Assembly (NCBI GenBank): GCA_028284385.1
Contig: JANQRT010000069.1
Coordinates: forward strand, 186,001-250,000
DNA from: Opitutaceae bacterium
GTDB taxonomy: Bacteria > Verrucomicrobiota > Verrucomicrobiia > Opitutales > Opitutaceae
Reading direction: 5' to 3'
DNA: 64,000 nucleotides
Shown here: positions 43,861 through 53,122 of the stretch, piece by piece
Layout: each line of letters opens with the position of its first letter
Numbering within the stretch: position 1 is the stretch's first letter
The notes under the pieces: generated by a model
Seen by the model: the letters and a program-made list of their open reading frames with translations, nothing else
Database searches by the model: none
What the model was told of the DNA's origin: nothing
Translations under genes and position numbers: made by a program

Positions 43861-45375
43861 TCACCAAGTGTACTTCACCCAATAAGTGACCGTCTTTTCG
43901 CCGTCAGCGGGAATCTCCACATTGAAGGCAATCGTGTCGCTATCTACCTTTTCGTATCCATCGGATCGCGACAAGAGCTTCCAGTTTTCCCAGCGGTAGA
44001 GATGTTCCGTGACGCGTACGGTAACCGCTTCTTCCTTACGATTCGTCACGGTGATCTCGAAAGCCTCTTCCATCCAATGAGCCCGGTGGTCGACGCGATA
44101 GTCGGTTCGATTGCGATCGCCTATGATATCGAAAGCGTTGCCAGTGTTGATCCTTAGGAGTTCCTTTCTGGGCGTGTGATCGATGACGTTCTCGCCGGTA
44201 AACTCTAGCTGCCCATCCTCGTCATCCTGTCGATAAAAGCGAGTCTTGCCCTTCGGAAGCGGAATTCCCAAGCCATTCTCTTCCGTATTCTCGATTTCCT
44301 GCATGATCCATACTTTAGGGTTGGATTGAGTGCCAAACGATTCGTCTTGGCGGATGGATTCTCGATTCCATCCTCGATAGCGATTCGCCGGAATGTAGGC
44401 CCCGTCGTAAACGTAGATCCGCTTGGCCTTGACGTCGCTGGCTCTGATGAACTCGACTTGCTTAGTTTCACGGTCACGCAAGGTGGCTTGGCGATTCAGC
44501 GTGTAGAGATGAAAATCGTCGAACGCCTTTTCCACTACGGGAGCAGCTTCGCTCCTCATGGCATAGGCGGAAAGTTCATATATGGCATCGGCGGAATAAG
44601 CAGCAGGATCGGCCACCTTTTTAACGTCCCCAGCCATCAGTTTAATACGAGCGTTTTCAAAGGATCGCCCCGTATTGTTGTCCATCGTAATCCAACCCAC
44701 AAATTCCACCGTATCCGATTTCTCGGGAGCGATAATATTGTAGTCGGCCAGCCAGCTCATGCCTGCCGTCACATAGCTTAACTCCGCATCCAGTTTTCCC
44801 CTACGATCCGAATCGATCAGCCATTCGAGCGTGGGCTTTAGAATGGTGTCGTCTCCCAAAGATGGAAATACCGGAGTGCCAGGAAGACGGAAATGCAATT
44901 TCCCATCCACTTCGATAATAGGAGAACCACCCCCTCCGTGAACAAGCATCTGCTGACGGGCAACGTATCCCTGACCATAGCGATTGTAGGCATTGTAGTG
45001 CGGCTGATATCCGCTGCGTACAACCTTTCCTTCAATCAATTCGACCGTGTCGCCGATTATCTTCTCGAACGTGATGGTCTTCCCCTCGAAAAGCGATAGC
45101 AACAAGCCTTGCGAGAGCGGATCGGCTCGATAGTTTTGCTCTAGTATAGAGAGGCTCCACTGATCATCAGGATCTCGAAGCACAACGGATTGAGGCTCTA
45201 GATGAGCTGTCGCCTCGGAATAACGGATACGATTCTCGCCTCGCTTCAACTCGAGTTCGACATCGTCCCTCACCACAGCGAAACCGCCGTTGTATATGGT
45301 CAAAGAGGGCTCGCCAAGAGCCCCAGTGGCTGTCGCCATCGCGACAAGGATTCCTTGAATGGTTCTGATCTTCAT
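43861..45375 (-). CDS. DUF4139 domain exported protein
   Basis: The 504-residue protein has a signal peptide (about 1-21) and fits the DUF4139/DUF4140 group: 'PSLTIYNGGFAVVRDDVELEL' at the N-terminus and 'AELSYVTAGMSWLADYNI' in the middle, with repeated beta-rich segments to the end. The family has no known function. The start is ATG 45375. It is divergent from the dihaem peroxidase gene. Confidence 0.82.
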   Translation of the reverse strand: MKIRTIQGILVAMATATGALGEPSLTIYNGGFAVVRDDVELELKRGENRIRYSEATAHLEPQSVVLRDPDDQWSLSILEQNYRADPLSQGLLLSLFEGKTITFEKIIGDTVELIEGKVVRSGYQPHYNAYNRYGQGYVARQQMLVHGGGGSPIIEVDGKLHFRLPGTPVFPSLGDDTILKPTLEWLIDSDRRGKLDAELSYVTAGMSWLADYNIIAPEKSDTVEFVGWITMDNNTGRSFENARIKLMAGDVKKVADPAAYSADAIYELSAYAMRSEAAPVVEKAFDDFHLYTLNRQATLRDRETKQVEFIRASDVKAKRIYVYDGAYIPANRYRGWNRESIRQDESFGTQSNPKVWIMQEIENTEENGLGIPLPKGKTRFYRQDDEDGQLEFTGENVIDHTPRKELLRINTGNAFDIIGDRNRTDYRVDHRAHWMEEAFEITVTNRKEEAVTVRVTEHLYRWENWKLLSRSDGYEKVDSDTIAFNVEIPADGEKTVTYWVKYTW

Positions 45376-45677
45376 AACGCGAATTCTATTTGAAGAACGC
45401 CAGAATGGTCTGGAGTTCAAAAACAACGACGCTTCAGAAAGACGGAATCTTAGAAATCTCCCCTACCCGATCTTGGATAAAATAGAAGAAAGTCCGAACC
45501 AAAGCTCTGAAGAACAATCGAGTAGCAGTTTTGAATAGGGCAAAATAGGCAAACTCTAAATCGCATTTTAAGGATGTACCCTAGAAATCTTCGGCTTGAC
45601 GGGAATTTTACGGGGAAAGGTTCAATCGGGAGTCCTCTTAGTCCGATAGACATCAATTAATCCCATTAAAAACGACT
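45376..45677. other. Divergent intergenic region
   Basis: About 300 bp between the DUF4139 gene and the peroxidase operon. It must hold promoters for both directions. I see no RNA gene, repeat or strong hairpin, and no short frame with protein character. Confidence 0.4.
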
Positions 45678-46694
45678 ATGAGGTACCGAATTTTTCTAGC
45701 TGGATTCCTAGCGGCTATGAACCTCGCCGCTAGTGAAATCGACCTTGACGCCTTGAAGAAGGATTATCGTCGACCGACTGATATTCCGCAAAATCCAGAT
45801 AATCCGCTAACGCCAGAGAGCATCGAGTTGGGCAGAAAGCTTTTCTTCGAGCCACGCATTTCCGCTTCGGGTCTTATGTCGTGCGCTTCCTGTCACAACC
45901 CCTCCTTGAATTGGGAGGATGGACTGCCAACGGGAGTTGGACACGGACACCAGAAGCTCTCGAGAAGCACTCCCACCATTTTAAATGCCGCCTGGAATCA
46001 AGCCAACTTCTGGGACGGAAGAGCGGAAACGCTTGAGGAGCAGGCTCTAGGACCCATTGCAGCAGCAGGTGAAATGAACATGCCGCTGGATAAAATGCTG
46101 GAAGTCCTGCATGCCATCCCCGGCTATGAGGAGCTTTTCGCCGAAGCCTACCCGGGTGAAGGGATCACGGAAGAAACCGTAGCCAAGGCGATCGCGAATT
46201 TCGAAAGAACCGTCGTTTCCAATGAAGCTCCTTTCGACCAGTGGATTAAAGGAGATGAAGAAGCGATTTCCGAAACCGCCAAGAGAGGCTTCGCCCTTTT
46301 CAACACCAAGGCCCGATGCTCCCTATGTCATAGCGGCTGGAACTTTTCGGACAGCTCCTTTCACGATATCGGACTTAAAACCGATGATAAGGGACGCGGT
46401 GGCTTCTTGGGCTTCGAATCGATGAACCACTTTTTCAAGACCCCGACCTTGCGAAATGTCGCCGAACGCGCACCTTACATGCATAATGGGTCGGAGGCCA
46501 CTCTTCATGACACCATGGAGCTTTACAATAAGGGAGGACGCGTCAAACGCGACACCCTATCGGGGGACATTCGTCCTCTAAACCTCGATACGGATGAAAT
46601 CGAGGCTATCATTGAATTTCTTAAAACCTTGTCGAGCGACGATTCGGAAATGCACATGCCAAGGCTGCCGACTTTAATCGCTGCTGAAAATTAA
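45678..46694 (+). CDS. Dihaem cytochrome c peroxidase/MauG family protein
   Basis: The 338-residue exported protein has a signal peptide (1-19, ending AAS) and two CxxCH haem c sites: C69-x2-C72-H73 and C214-x2-C217-H218. The later 'FKTPTLRNVAERAPYMHNGSEATL' is typical of the CcpA/MauG group, which reduces peroxide or oxidises bound substrates. The operon's two cupredoxins could exchange electrons with it. The gene is the first of three. Confidence 0.9.
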   Translation: MRYRIFLAGFLAAMNLAASEIDLDALKKDYRRPTDIPQNPDNPLTPESIELGRKLFFEPRISASGLMSCASCHNPSLNWEDGLPTGVGHGHQKLSRSTPTILNAAWNQANFWDGRAETLEEQALGPIAAAGEMNMPLDKMLEVLHAIPGYEELFAEAYPGEGITEETVAKAIANFERTVVSNEAPFDQWIKGDEEAISETAKRGFALFNTKARCSLCHSGWNFSDSSFHDIGLKTDDKGRGGFLGFESMNHFFKTPTLRNVAERAPYMHNGSEATLHDTMELYNKGGRVKRDTLSGDIRPLNLDTDEIEAIIEFLKTLSSDDSEMHMPRLPTLIAAEN

Positions 46695-46702
46695 TAGAAA
46701 CC

Positions 46703-47131
46703 ATGAAACTCAGATCGATACTCATGATTGCCCTCGTTGGCAGTTTGCCAGTTTCCATAAGTTCGACTGGAAACGAAGGCTCAAGCCCTGAGCAAGGAGA
46801 GCGTTACCTTGTGACGCGCGAAAATGGCCAGCCCACTGAAAGCGTAGTTTTCACCAATGCGGCCTCAGGAGAAGGGGTCTCCAAGGTGTTTCAAAAAGAC
46901 AAAAAATTCGAGCCGACGGAGATCCAGATAAAAGTGAATGAGAAAATCGAGTTCGTGAATAACGATTCCGTTTCTCACAATGTCTACTGCGGCGGTTCCA
47001 AGTTCAGTTTCAACGTCGGCTCGCAAGTGCCTGGCGATCGTGATCTCGTCGAATTCACAAAAGCCGGAAAATTTCTTGTCCGCTGCGCGGTTCATTTGGA
47101 TATGAAACTCTACGTAACGGTAGTTGAATAG
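46703..47131 (+). CDS. Plastocyanin-like cupredoxin
   Basis: The 142-residue protein has a signal peptide (1-20) and the four type-1 copper ligands: H92 in SHNVY, C128, H131 and M134 in 'VRCAVHLDMKL'. The spacing C-x2-H-x2-M resembles plastocyanin-like proteins. It lies 8 bp after the peroxidase gene and overlaps the next cupredoxin, so all three share a message. Confidence 0.88.
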   Translation: MKLRSILMIALVGSLPVSISSTGNEGSSPEQGERYLVTRENGQPTESVVFTNAASGEGVSKVFQKDKKFEPTEIQIKVNEKIEFVNNDSVSHNVYCGGSKFSFNVGSQVPGDRDLVEFTKAGKFLVRCAVHLDMKLYVTVVE

Positions 47132-47633
47132 CGTTACTAGACGTCTCCAAAGTTACCCAAATCTTTTCTTTTTGCCACACAAATACGGAAAACTCCTCTG
47201 TTTAGCGTTTATCGCAGCGTTGTTCTGTAAAACATTTGCTGACGACGATTCCCTGCGTGAAGTCGAGATCCAGGTAGGTGATAACATGAAGTTCTCAGTA
47301 GTCGAAATTCGACTACGGCCGGGTCAGCTTTTCAAAGTGGTAATGAAGAACACAGCCTCCAAAGCGAACTCGGAGATCTTTCACAACATCGCCTTTCTGA
47401 AAAAGGAGCTGACGACCGGAGAACTACACGGGGCGACCTCGCACATGGGAGAGGACTTCAAACTGCCGGAAAATCTGCGAGAAATCTGCTTTGGAGAGAC
47501 ATCGATTGTTAATCCAGAGGAGGAGACTGAAGTCGAATTGCAAGCTCCCCTCGAAAAGGGAAACTACACCTTCTTCTGCACGATTCCCGGTCACGCCTTT
47601 CTCGGGATGCAAGGCGTCCTGATCGTAGAGTGA
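47124..47633 (+). CDS. Azurin-like cupredoxin
   Basis: The 169-residue product starts with TTG at 47124, overlapping the previous stop by eight bases. A hydrophobic segment (about 23-39, ending TFA) is the likely export signal. The copper ligands are H87 in FHNIA, C152, H157 and M162 in 'FFCTIPGHAFLGM', spaced C-x4-H-x4-M as in azurin-type proteins. The two cupredoxins differ in ligand spacing, so they probably differ in partner or potential. Confidence 0.85.
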   Translation: MNSVTRRLQSYPNLFFLPHKYGKLLCLAFIAALFCKTFADDDSLREVEIQVGDNMKFSVVEIRLRPGQLFKVVMKNTASKANSEIFHNIAFLKKELTTGELHGATSHMGEDFKLPENLREICFGETSIVNPEEETEVELQAPLEKGNYTFFCTIPGHAFLGMQGVLIVE

Positions 47634-47721
47634 ACGAGTAACCGGAGGCCAGACAGCAATCGAATAGAATAAATCGGTCGTCACCGCGACAAGGGTGCGC
47701 TTTCGTAATTGAAAGTCGGAT

Positions 47722-47883
47722 ATGATGGATGGGGGTTCAGTGGAAACCGAAGAGCAGCTGGCTGACTACTACCTGCTAAACTGCAAGGACGAGACCGAAG
47801 CGTTTCAGTACGCTGCCAGAACACCAGGTGCCTGTTGAGGTTCGATTGAAGCGCGCCCTATCAGGAATCACCAGGACCAATAG
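47722..47883 (+). pseudogene. Relic of a YCII/DGPF-domain gene
   Basis: The frame 47722-47883 translates to a C-terminal fragment of a YCII-type protein: DGGSVETEEQLADYYLLNC, then a TGA at 47836 in place of the tyrosine codon, then GSIEARPIRNHQD. It aligns with the intact protein at 53778 (DGPFAETKEQLAGYY, AKYGSIEVRPIKKF). The N-terminal half is missing and there is one in-frame stop, so it is a decayed paralog or leftover copy. Confidence 0.75.
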
Positions 47884-47897
47884 TCGCGCCATTATCA

Positions 47898-50666
47898 TCA
47901 TAGAGTCCTTATGACATTCTGAACAGCCTTCTCCGTGGCGGCTAGCGTTTTCTCTAGCGAGTCGAATTCAGTCAAGGCTGTACCCAAATCTTCATCACAA
48001 CAAGCTTTCTCCATTTTCCAGGCGACATGCCGCAAAGCTTCAGCTCCGTAAGAAGACGAGCTACCCTTAATGGCATGGGAATGGAGTCGCATTTTCTCAA
48101 GATCCGGACTATCGCCCATCGCTTTTTTTAGATTTTCAAGCTGCTCCTGCAAACTCTCCAGATAGGTGTTCAAAAGATCGGATATAAGGTCTCGATCATC
48201 CCCGAACATGCTTTCCAAACGTCCCATGTCGACCAGTGTCGAAGGAACATCGCTACTCGCCTCAACCTCAATGCTTGTCGCCGTCTCCTTTTCTTCCGGC
48301 GACTGTGAAGCCCCCTGCACAGTATTCAGATACTTGATGAGCATCGTCTTCAAGGGTGCCGGAACCAGCGGCTTGGACAAATAGTCGTTCATGCCAGCCT
48401 CCAGGCACTTCTCGCGATCTCCTGCCAGGGCGTTGGCCGTCAGAGCTATGATTGGCGTTCCATGGTTCTCACCTTCCTTTTCATTAGAACGAATTTGCCG
48501 CGTCGCCTCGTAGCCGTCGAGCTCCGGCATCATGCAGTCCATGAGAATGATATCGAACTTTCGACGACGGCAGATTTCGATGGCTTCGTTCCCATCCTTC
48601 GCTGTCTCGGGAGAAATATCCCACCGTTGCAACAAGGCGGAGGCGATCATGCGGTTCGATTCATTGTCGTCTACCAGAAGCAGTCTGGCATCTCCGAAAG
48701 ACGCGACGTTCTCTTGGACTGCCTCTTTTTCGTTCGAATTCCCACTGTTTGCCAATGCTTCCAACAACTGTTTTGGCCCAATCGGCTTCGCCAATTCGCG
48801 CGCCATGGAAACAGGCGAAGTTTCAGGCGACGACTTTTCCCCGATCCCCAAGATTGCGATCATACGGATTTCCGAAGACAGGTGAAAGGATTTCAGAGCG
48901 TTGACAAAGGCAGCGTCGCCAAGGAACGTTTTTTCGAAGATGGCATAGTTCCACGATTCATCCGGCCGAGAGCCGGACGATTGCAGCGCTTCTATTGCTC
49001 TATTCACCGTATCGGTCCTTAAACATTCGATACGCCAGCGATCCAGCCAGTAGGAAATGCTATCGCCAGCGACTTTGTTTTCCGTTAGCAGAAGAGCCTT
49101 CTTTCCCTCAAGAGAAATCGAATCCGACTCCCAAAATCGACAGGACGATTCCTCCAACTGAATCTCTACCCAAAAGGTCGATCCATTCCCAGAGGAACTT
49201 TCAAAGCCGATCGTTCCGCCCATAGCCTCGATCAGCGCTTTCGACAAAGCCAGGCCTAAGCCAGTCCCTCCATACTTTCTCGAAGTGGAAGCATCGGCTT
49301 GCGTAAACACGCTGAAGAGCTCCTTCTGAGCAACCTGATCAATACCAACTCCCGTATCCTTAACCCAAATACGAAAAAGGTATTCGGGACCTTCGCCTTC
49401 CAACCGAGCAGCTCCTACCTCGATCTCGCCCTCCTCGGTAAACTTGACCGCATTGCCTACCAGATTGCTAATGACTTGCCGCAGTCGCATAGGATCACCG
49501 ATTTGCGTGCCCCATGTCTCGGCTTTCGCGAACCAAGAAAGATCGAGTTCCTTCTCCCTAGCCTTTGACGAGAATAGCATCGTCACTTCCTCGACGAGAT
49601 CGGCCAGGGAAAACGGGAGCGATTCCATCTGCATCGAACCAGCCTCGAGCTTGGAAAAATCCAGTACGTCGTTGATCAGTCCCAACAAGGCGTCTCCACT
49701 CCTCTTGGCAATGTCGATAAAACTCTTTCGATCCTGAGAAACATCCTCCTCTATAAGGTGAAGTGTTCCGATCAAGCCGTTCAAAGGCGTGCGGATTTCA
49801 TGACTCATAGCCGCCAGGAACTGGCTTTTAGCAACATTGGAAGCTTCCGCCTTTTTTGCTAATTCCACTGATATGCGAGCCTCTTCGGCAAGTTTCTCGT
49901 TGCTTACCTTCAGCTCCTCGGTGCGGGTATCGACTATCGATTGAAGGCGATTGGCAAAGGCTCCAAAACTCTTGGCCAGACTGCGAATCTCATCCGGCCC
50001 CTCGGAGCGCTCGTCGAACGCTCCGCCTTTCTCGAGAGCTATCTTCGAATTCGTATCCAAAATCTGAATTGGCTTTACGATAATCGTTTCGCTACGGGAA
50101 ATCTGCCTAATCAAAAAGGCTCCGAGGGCAATCAAGCCAATCACGCCAGCTATGCTCAAACGAGTCTCCAAAACCGCTAGCTCAGCTAGTTCCCGTTCCG
50201 CCTGGTCTTCGGCCTGAGTCTCCAGTTGGGAGAGAAAGGATTCCAGGTTCGCGCTCTCGGATTGAAATCTTTTTGCGGCAGAGACATCGTCCGGGGAGTC
50301 GATGGCCAGTCTGGAAGCGTCGACATAGCGGTTGAAGACGGCGTCAATCCTTTGCGGATCGAATCGATCTCTAAACGACGGTAGCGCCTTGCCTTCCTCG
50401 ATTTTCTCATAGCAGCTCTGCAAGCTTCCATCGAGCAACATGGCCAGATAGGCCGCGTCGCCGAAAGAGGCCACGTCCTGCAACAACATGAACTGGCGAG
50501 CGTCAGCCGCGATGCCTTTGGCTATCCGGTAATCGATGGAAGCCGCGCCAGAGGATCTTTCTGCCCGATTCAGCATCCAGAATCCCCCTACAGCGAGTAA
50601 AAGAGCCAGTCCGGCAGACGCCAGGACGCTTAAGACCAGTCTATCGAGAACGTATTTGATCTTCAT
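47898..50666 (-). CDS. Hybrid sensor histidine kinase with pseudo-receiver, receiver and Hpt domain
   Basis: The 922-residue protein has two membrane helices (about 10-32 and 170-187) around a periplasmic helical sensor region, a HAMP-like linker, a HisKA domain with H289 in FLAAMSHEIRTPLNG, and an ATPase domain. Then comes a receiver-like domain without the acidic pocket ('ALLLTENK'), a complete receiver (LLVDDN, ILMDCMMPELDG, LSKP) and an Hpt domain (HSHAIKGSSSSYGA). This is the BarA-type architecture. It is 87 bp from the TonB receptor gene on the same strand. Confidence 0.88.
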   Translation of the reverse strand: MKIKYVLDRLVLSVLASAGLALLLAVGGFWMLNRAERSSGAASIDYRIAKGIAADARQFMLLQDVASFGDAAYLAMLLDGSLQSCYEKIEEGKALPSFRDRFDPQRIDAVFNRYVDASRLAIDSPDDVSAAKRFQSESANLESFLSQLETQAEDQAERELAELAVLETRLSIAGVIGLIALGAFLIRQISRSETIIVKPIQILDTNSKIALEKGGAFDERSEGPDEIRSLAKSFGAFANRLQSIVDTRTEELKVSNEKLAEEARISVELAKKAEASNVAKSQFLAAMSHEIRTPLNGLIGTLHLIEEDVSQDRKSFIDIAKRSGDALLGLINDVLDFSKLEAGSMQMESLPFSLADLVEEVTMLFSSKAREKELDLSWFAKAETWGTQIGDPMRLRQVISNLVGNAVKFTEEGEIEVGAARLEGEGPEYLFRIWVKDTGVGIDQVAQKELFSVFTQADASTSRKYGGTGLGLALSKALIEAMGGTIGFESSSGNGSTFWVEIQLEESSCRFWESDSISLEGKKALLLTENKVAGDSISYWLDRWRIECLRTDTVNRAIEALQSSGSRPDESWNYAIFEKTFLGDAAFVNALKSFHLSSEIRMIAILGIGEKSSPETSPVSMARELAKPIGPKQLLEALANSGNSNEKEAVQENVASFGDARLLLVDDNESNRMIASALLQRWDISPETAKDGNEAIEICRRRKFDIILMDCMMPELDGYEATRQIRSNEKEGENHGTPIIALTANALAGDREKCLEAGMNDYLSKPLVPAPLKTMLIKYLNTVQGASQSPEEKETATSIEVEASSDVPSTLVDMGRLESMFGDDRDLISDLLNTYLESLQEQLENLKKAMGDSPDLEKMRLHSHAIKGSSSSYGAEALRHVAWKMEKACCDEDLGTALTEFDSLEKTLAATEKAVQNVIRTL

Positions 50667-50753
50667 AGTGATAATAGCCGGTTGGCCGTTGCAACTAAAG
50701 GAATCGCCACCTGCGAACCTAGAGGCCTTCGCCGTCCGATCTTGGCCCCGGCT

Positions 50754-52937
50754 CTAGAAATCATACCTCAGTCCCAAGATCATCTGTCGACCGTTTTGAG
50801 GAGCAGCATCGAAAACGGTGATATCGCCTGAGCCAGGAACACGATAGCGAGTATCGAACAAATTAGCGACTTTCAAATAAAGCGACACGCCATCGCCAAG
50901 ACCATCGTACCCGATGTGCATATTGGCGATAGTGAAGGCATCGGTTTCGAAACCGATAGCCGATCCCAGCTCTGATGAATTCGAATCGCCAATACGATAT
51001 ACGGTAGGAGAGATGTAGAAATCGCGATATCGGTAGGTCGCTCCGATCTTCAGTTTGAAACTAGCCGTGTAAGGCAGATCCGTCACAATGCCTGGCTGGC
51101 GCAAGTCTCCATCGATATAGCTTAGGTTCCCCCATAGCTTCCACTTGTGCTCGCCGAAACTTTCGCGATAGGTCAAGCCAAGATCGAAGCCGAATGCTTC
51201 GATCGAGCCGACATTCTCGTTGATTTCCACGCTCTCGATAACGCTTCCATCGAGAAATTCGCTATTAACTCCAGGATAAAAGACCGGCTGTATCAGATTT
51301 TCCACTTCCTCGTAGAACAGGGAAGCATTAGCATTAAGCTTGTCTCCAAACCGGCGGGATCCGCTTAGCTCCAGTGTTCGCATCTCTTCAGGCTGCAGAT
51401 CCGGGTTTGGCAGATGAAAGAAGAAACTCTGGTACAGGCCATCTTCCCTCTCGAAAGCGAAGCTTCCGAAAAAGCGGTACGCGTTGTTAGGGGATGGAGC
51501 GAGAAAAGCCTCGCCATAGAGCAGCTTGATCGATCGATCGTCGCTCGGAGCCCAGACTAATCCTGCCCTGGGAGTAAACACGCTGCCATAGCTGCTGCTG
51601 TCGTCGAAACGGGCGCCAAGCGTTAAATCGTACCCATTGCCTAATGACACCTGCCATTGGCTGAATATTCCGTAGTTTTCCCAGTCAGCCTCGAAAACGG
51701 GAATCTCGATCTCTCCATTGGTTCCCGGAAAGCTTAAGCCTTGTCCACTAGCAGGTTTTCCAGTCTGATACGGCGTCGGCAGATCGGCGGTGATGGGAAT
51801 AGACTTGAAGCTTTCGAGCGCGTAGCCGAGCGTTAGAATGCCCTGTTCGCTCAGGTCGAATTCGAACTGTTGGCCAATATCCGCTCGCTGGCTTTTAGCG
51901 TACTTGTATCCATTTTCGTAGTTCACGAAGACGTTGGAAAACTTGGATTGCGGATCGACTTCGTACAGCGAATAACTCGCCTGCAAGCGCGAATGCCCAT
52001 TTCCTCCGAAATCGAAAACGTAGGACCCTGCCAGCGTTTCCAATTTCGTTTCCCAATCCGGAGACTTTCCATAATCAATGAAATCGGGCGAAGCCGCCGT
52101 CGCTAGACTATGACGTAAGGAATTGGCTCGGTAGCTTAAAGAAAAAGCGTCCGATCGGACTCCGAGATGAAAGCCGGAGCTCGATAAGGGAAACCTGGGT
52201 TCCGCCCGGTCGCTCGATTCAAGATAAACCTCTCCTCCGAAAGTGACCAAGTCTCTCAATCGGTATTCATTTGGATAAGACGCGGCCAAATCATACCCAT
52301 CGCTTTGCATATCGAAGGCGCCTAGGTAAAAGCGAATGGTGTCGCTCAATTTACCGCCGTAGTCGAAACGCCAGCTACGATGTCCATCCTCCCCAAATTC
52401 AAACTGGACGCTACCCCCACCCCTATCATCAGAGATAATGTTCACCACGCCGGTAAAGGCATCCGCCCCATAGAGCGCTGAGGCAGGACCATAAGCGACT
52501 TCGATCTGCTTAACGTTCTGCAGGGAAAAATTCTGGGCGATGGGCATCTCTTCACCAGTCGGCGAAGACACCCGAACGCCGTCTCGAAGCACAAGAAACT
52601 TGTTGTTGCCGAATACTCCACGGAAGGTGAAGTGATTGTAGTTCACTACGTCCGACGAGGGATGGTAGTCAACGCTTGGCAGATCGCCAAGGACATCCGA
52701 CAGGCTTGCCAGTCCTCGCTCCCTGATTTCCGCCTGCGTCACTACGAAAATAGTGCCCGGCGCCTTGCGCAACGACTGCGACGAACGCGAAGCCGTCACC
52801 ACGTCCAGGTTGAATAGCTCTTCGAGAGACATATCCATGTATTGCTCCAGTTCGGCATCCCGAGCGAAGGAAGTCGCTATCCAGCAAAACATGAGCGCCA
52901 GCGTTGGCGCGCTACAAATGTAACAGCGTGATTTCAT
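50754..52937 (-). CDS. TonB-dependent outer-membrane receptor
   Basis: The 727-residue protein has a signal peptide, then 'LEELFNLDVVTASRSSQSLRKAPGTIFVVTQAEIRERG', the usual start of the plug domain, and a long barrel with 'AYGPASALYGADAFTGVVNII' and 'TPRAGLVWAPSDDRSIKLLYGEAF'. The C-terminal strand ends in F. It probably takes up a siderophore or other large substrate; no ligand can be read. It shares its strand with the hybrid kinase and is divergent from the YfiR-like gene. Confidence 0.9.
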   Translation of the reverse strand: MKSRCYICSAPTLALMFCWIATSFARDAELEQYMDMSLEELFNLDVVTASRSSQSLRKAPGTIFVVTQAEIRERGLASLSDVLGDLPSVDYHPSSDVVNYNHFTFRGVFGNNKFLVLRDGVRVSSPTGEEMPIAQNFSLQNVKQIEVAYGPASALYGADAFTGVVNIISDDRGGGSVQFEFGEDGHRSWRFDYGGKLSDTIRFYLGAFDMQSDGYDLAASYPNEYRLRDLVTFGGEVYLESSDRAEPRFPLSSSGFHLGVRSDAFSLSYRANSLRHSLATAASPDFIDYGKSPDWETKLETLAGSYVFDFGGNGHSRLQASYSLYEVDPQSKFSNVFVNYENGYKYAKSQRADIGQQFEFDLSEQGILTLGYALESFKSIPITADLPTPYQTGKPASGQGLSFPGTNGEIEIPVFEADWENYGIFSQWQVSLGNGYDLTLGARFDDSSSYGSVFTPRAGLVWAPSDDRSIKLLYGEAFLAPSPNNAYRFFGSFAFEREDGLYQSFFFHLPNPDLQPEEMRTLELSGSRRFGDKLNANASLFYEEVENLIQPVFYPGVNSEFLDGSVIESVEINENVGSIEAFGFDLGLTYRESFGEHKWKLWGNLSYIDGDLRQPGIVTDLPYTASFKLKIGATYRYRDFYISPTVYRIGDSNSSELGSAIGFETDAFTIANMHIGYDGLGDGVSLYLKVANLFDTRYRVPGSGDITVFDAAPQNGRQMILGLRYDF

Positions 52938-53122
52938 GCGGAGTCACAAATTGCGACCGCTCGGCCCTAGGTCCAGTTGCTGGCCATACTTTGATGGTAT
53001 TTTAGCGCTCAATCCAATTTCTAGCGGAGCCTGCCCTTCGCGAAGGATAACAAATTCGTAAATTGCCACGAAAGGATTGAGCCTATCTGAATCATACCCG
53101 AATTTTTGGATTCGAATAAGGC

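Noticed and set aside
52938..53122. Leader of the TonB receptor gene as a cobalamin or ykkC-like riboswitch
   Set aside because: Only a short CCTAGGG-like string and one hairpin fit; the conserved cores of those riboswitches are not there.
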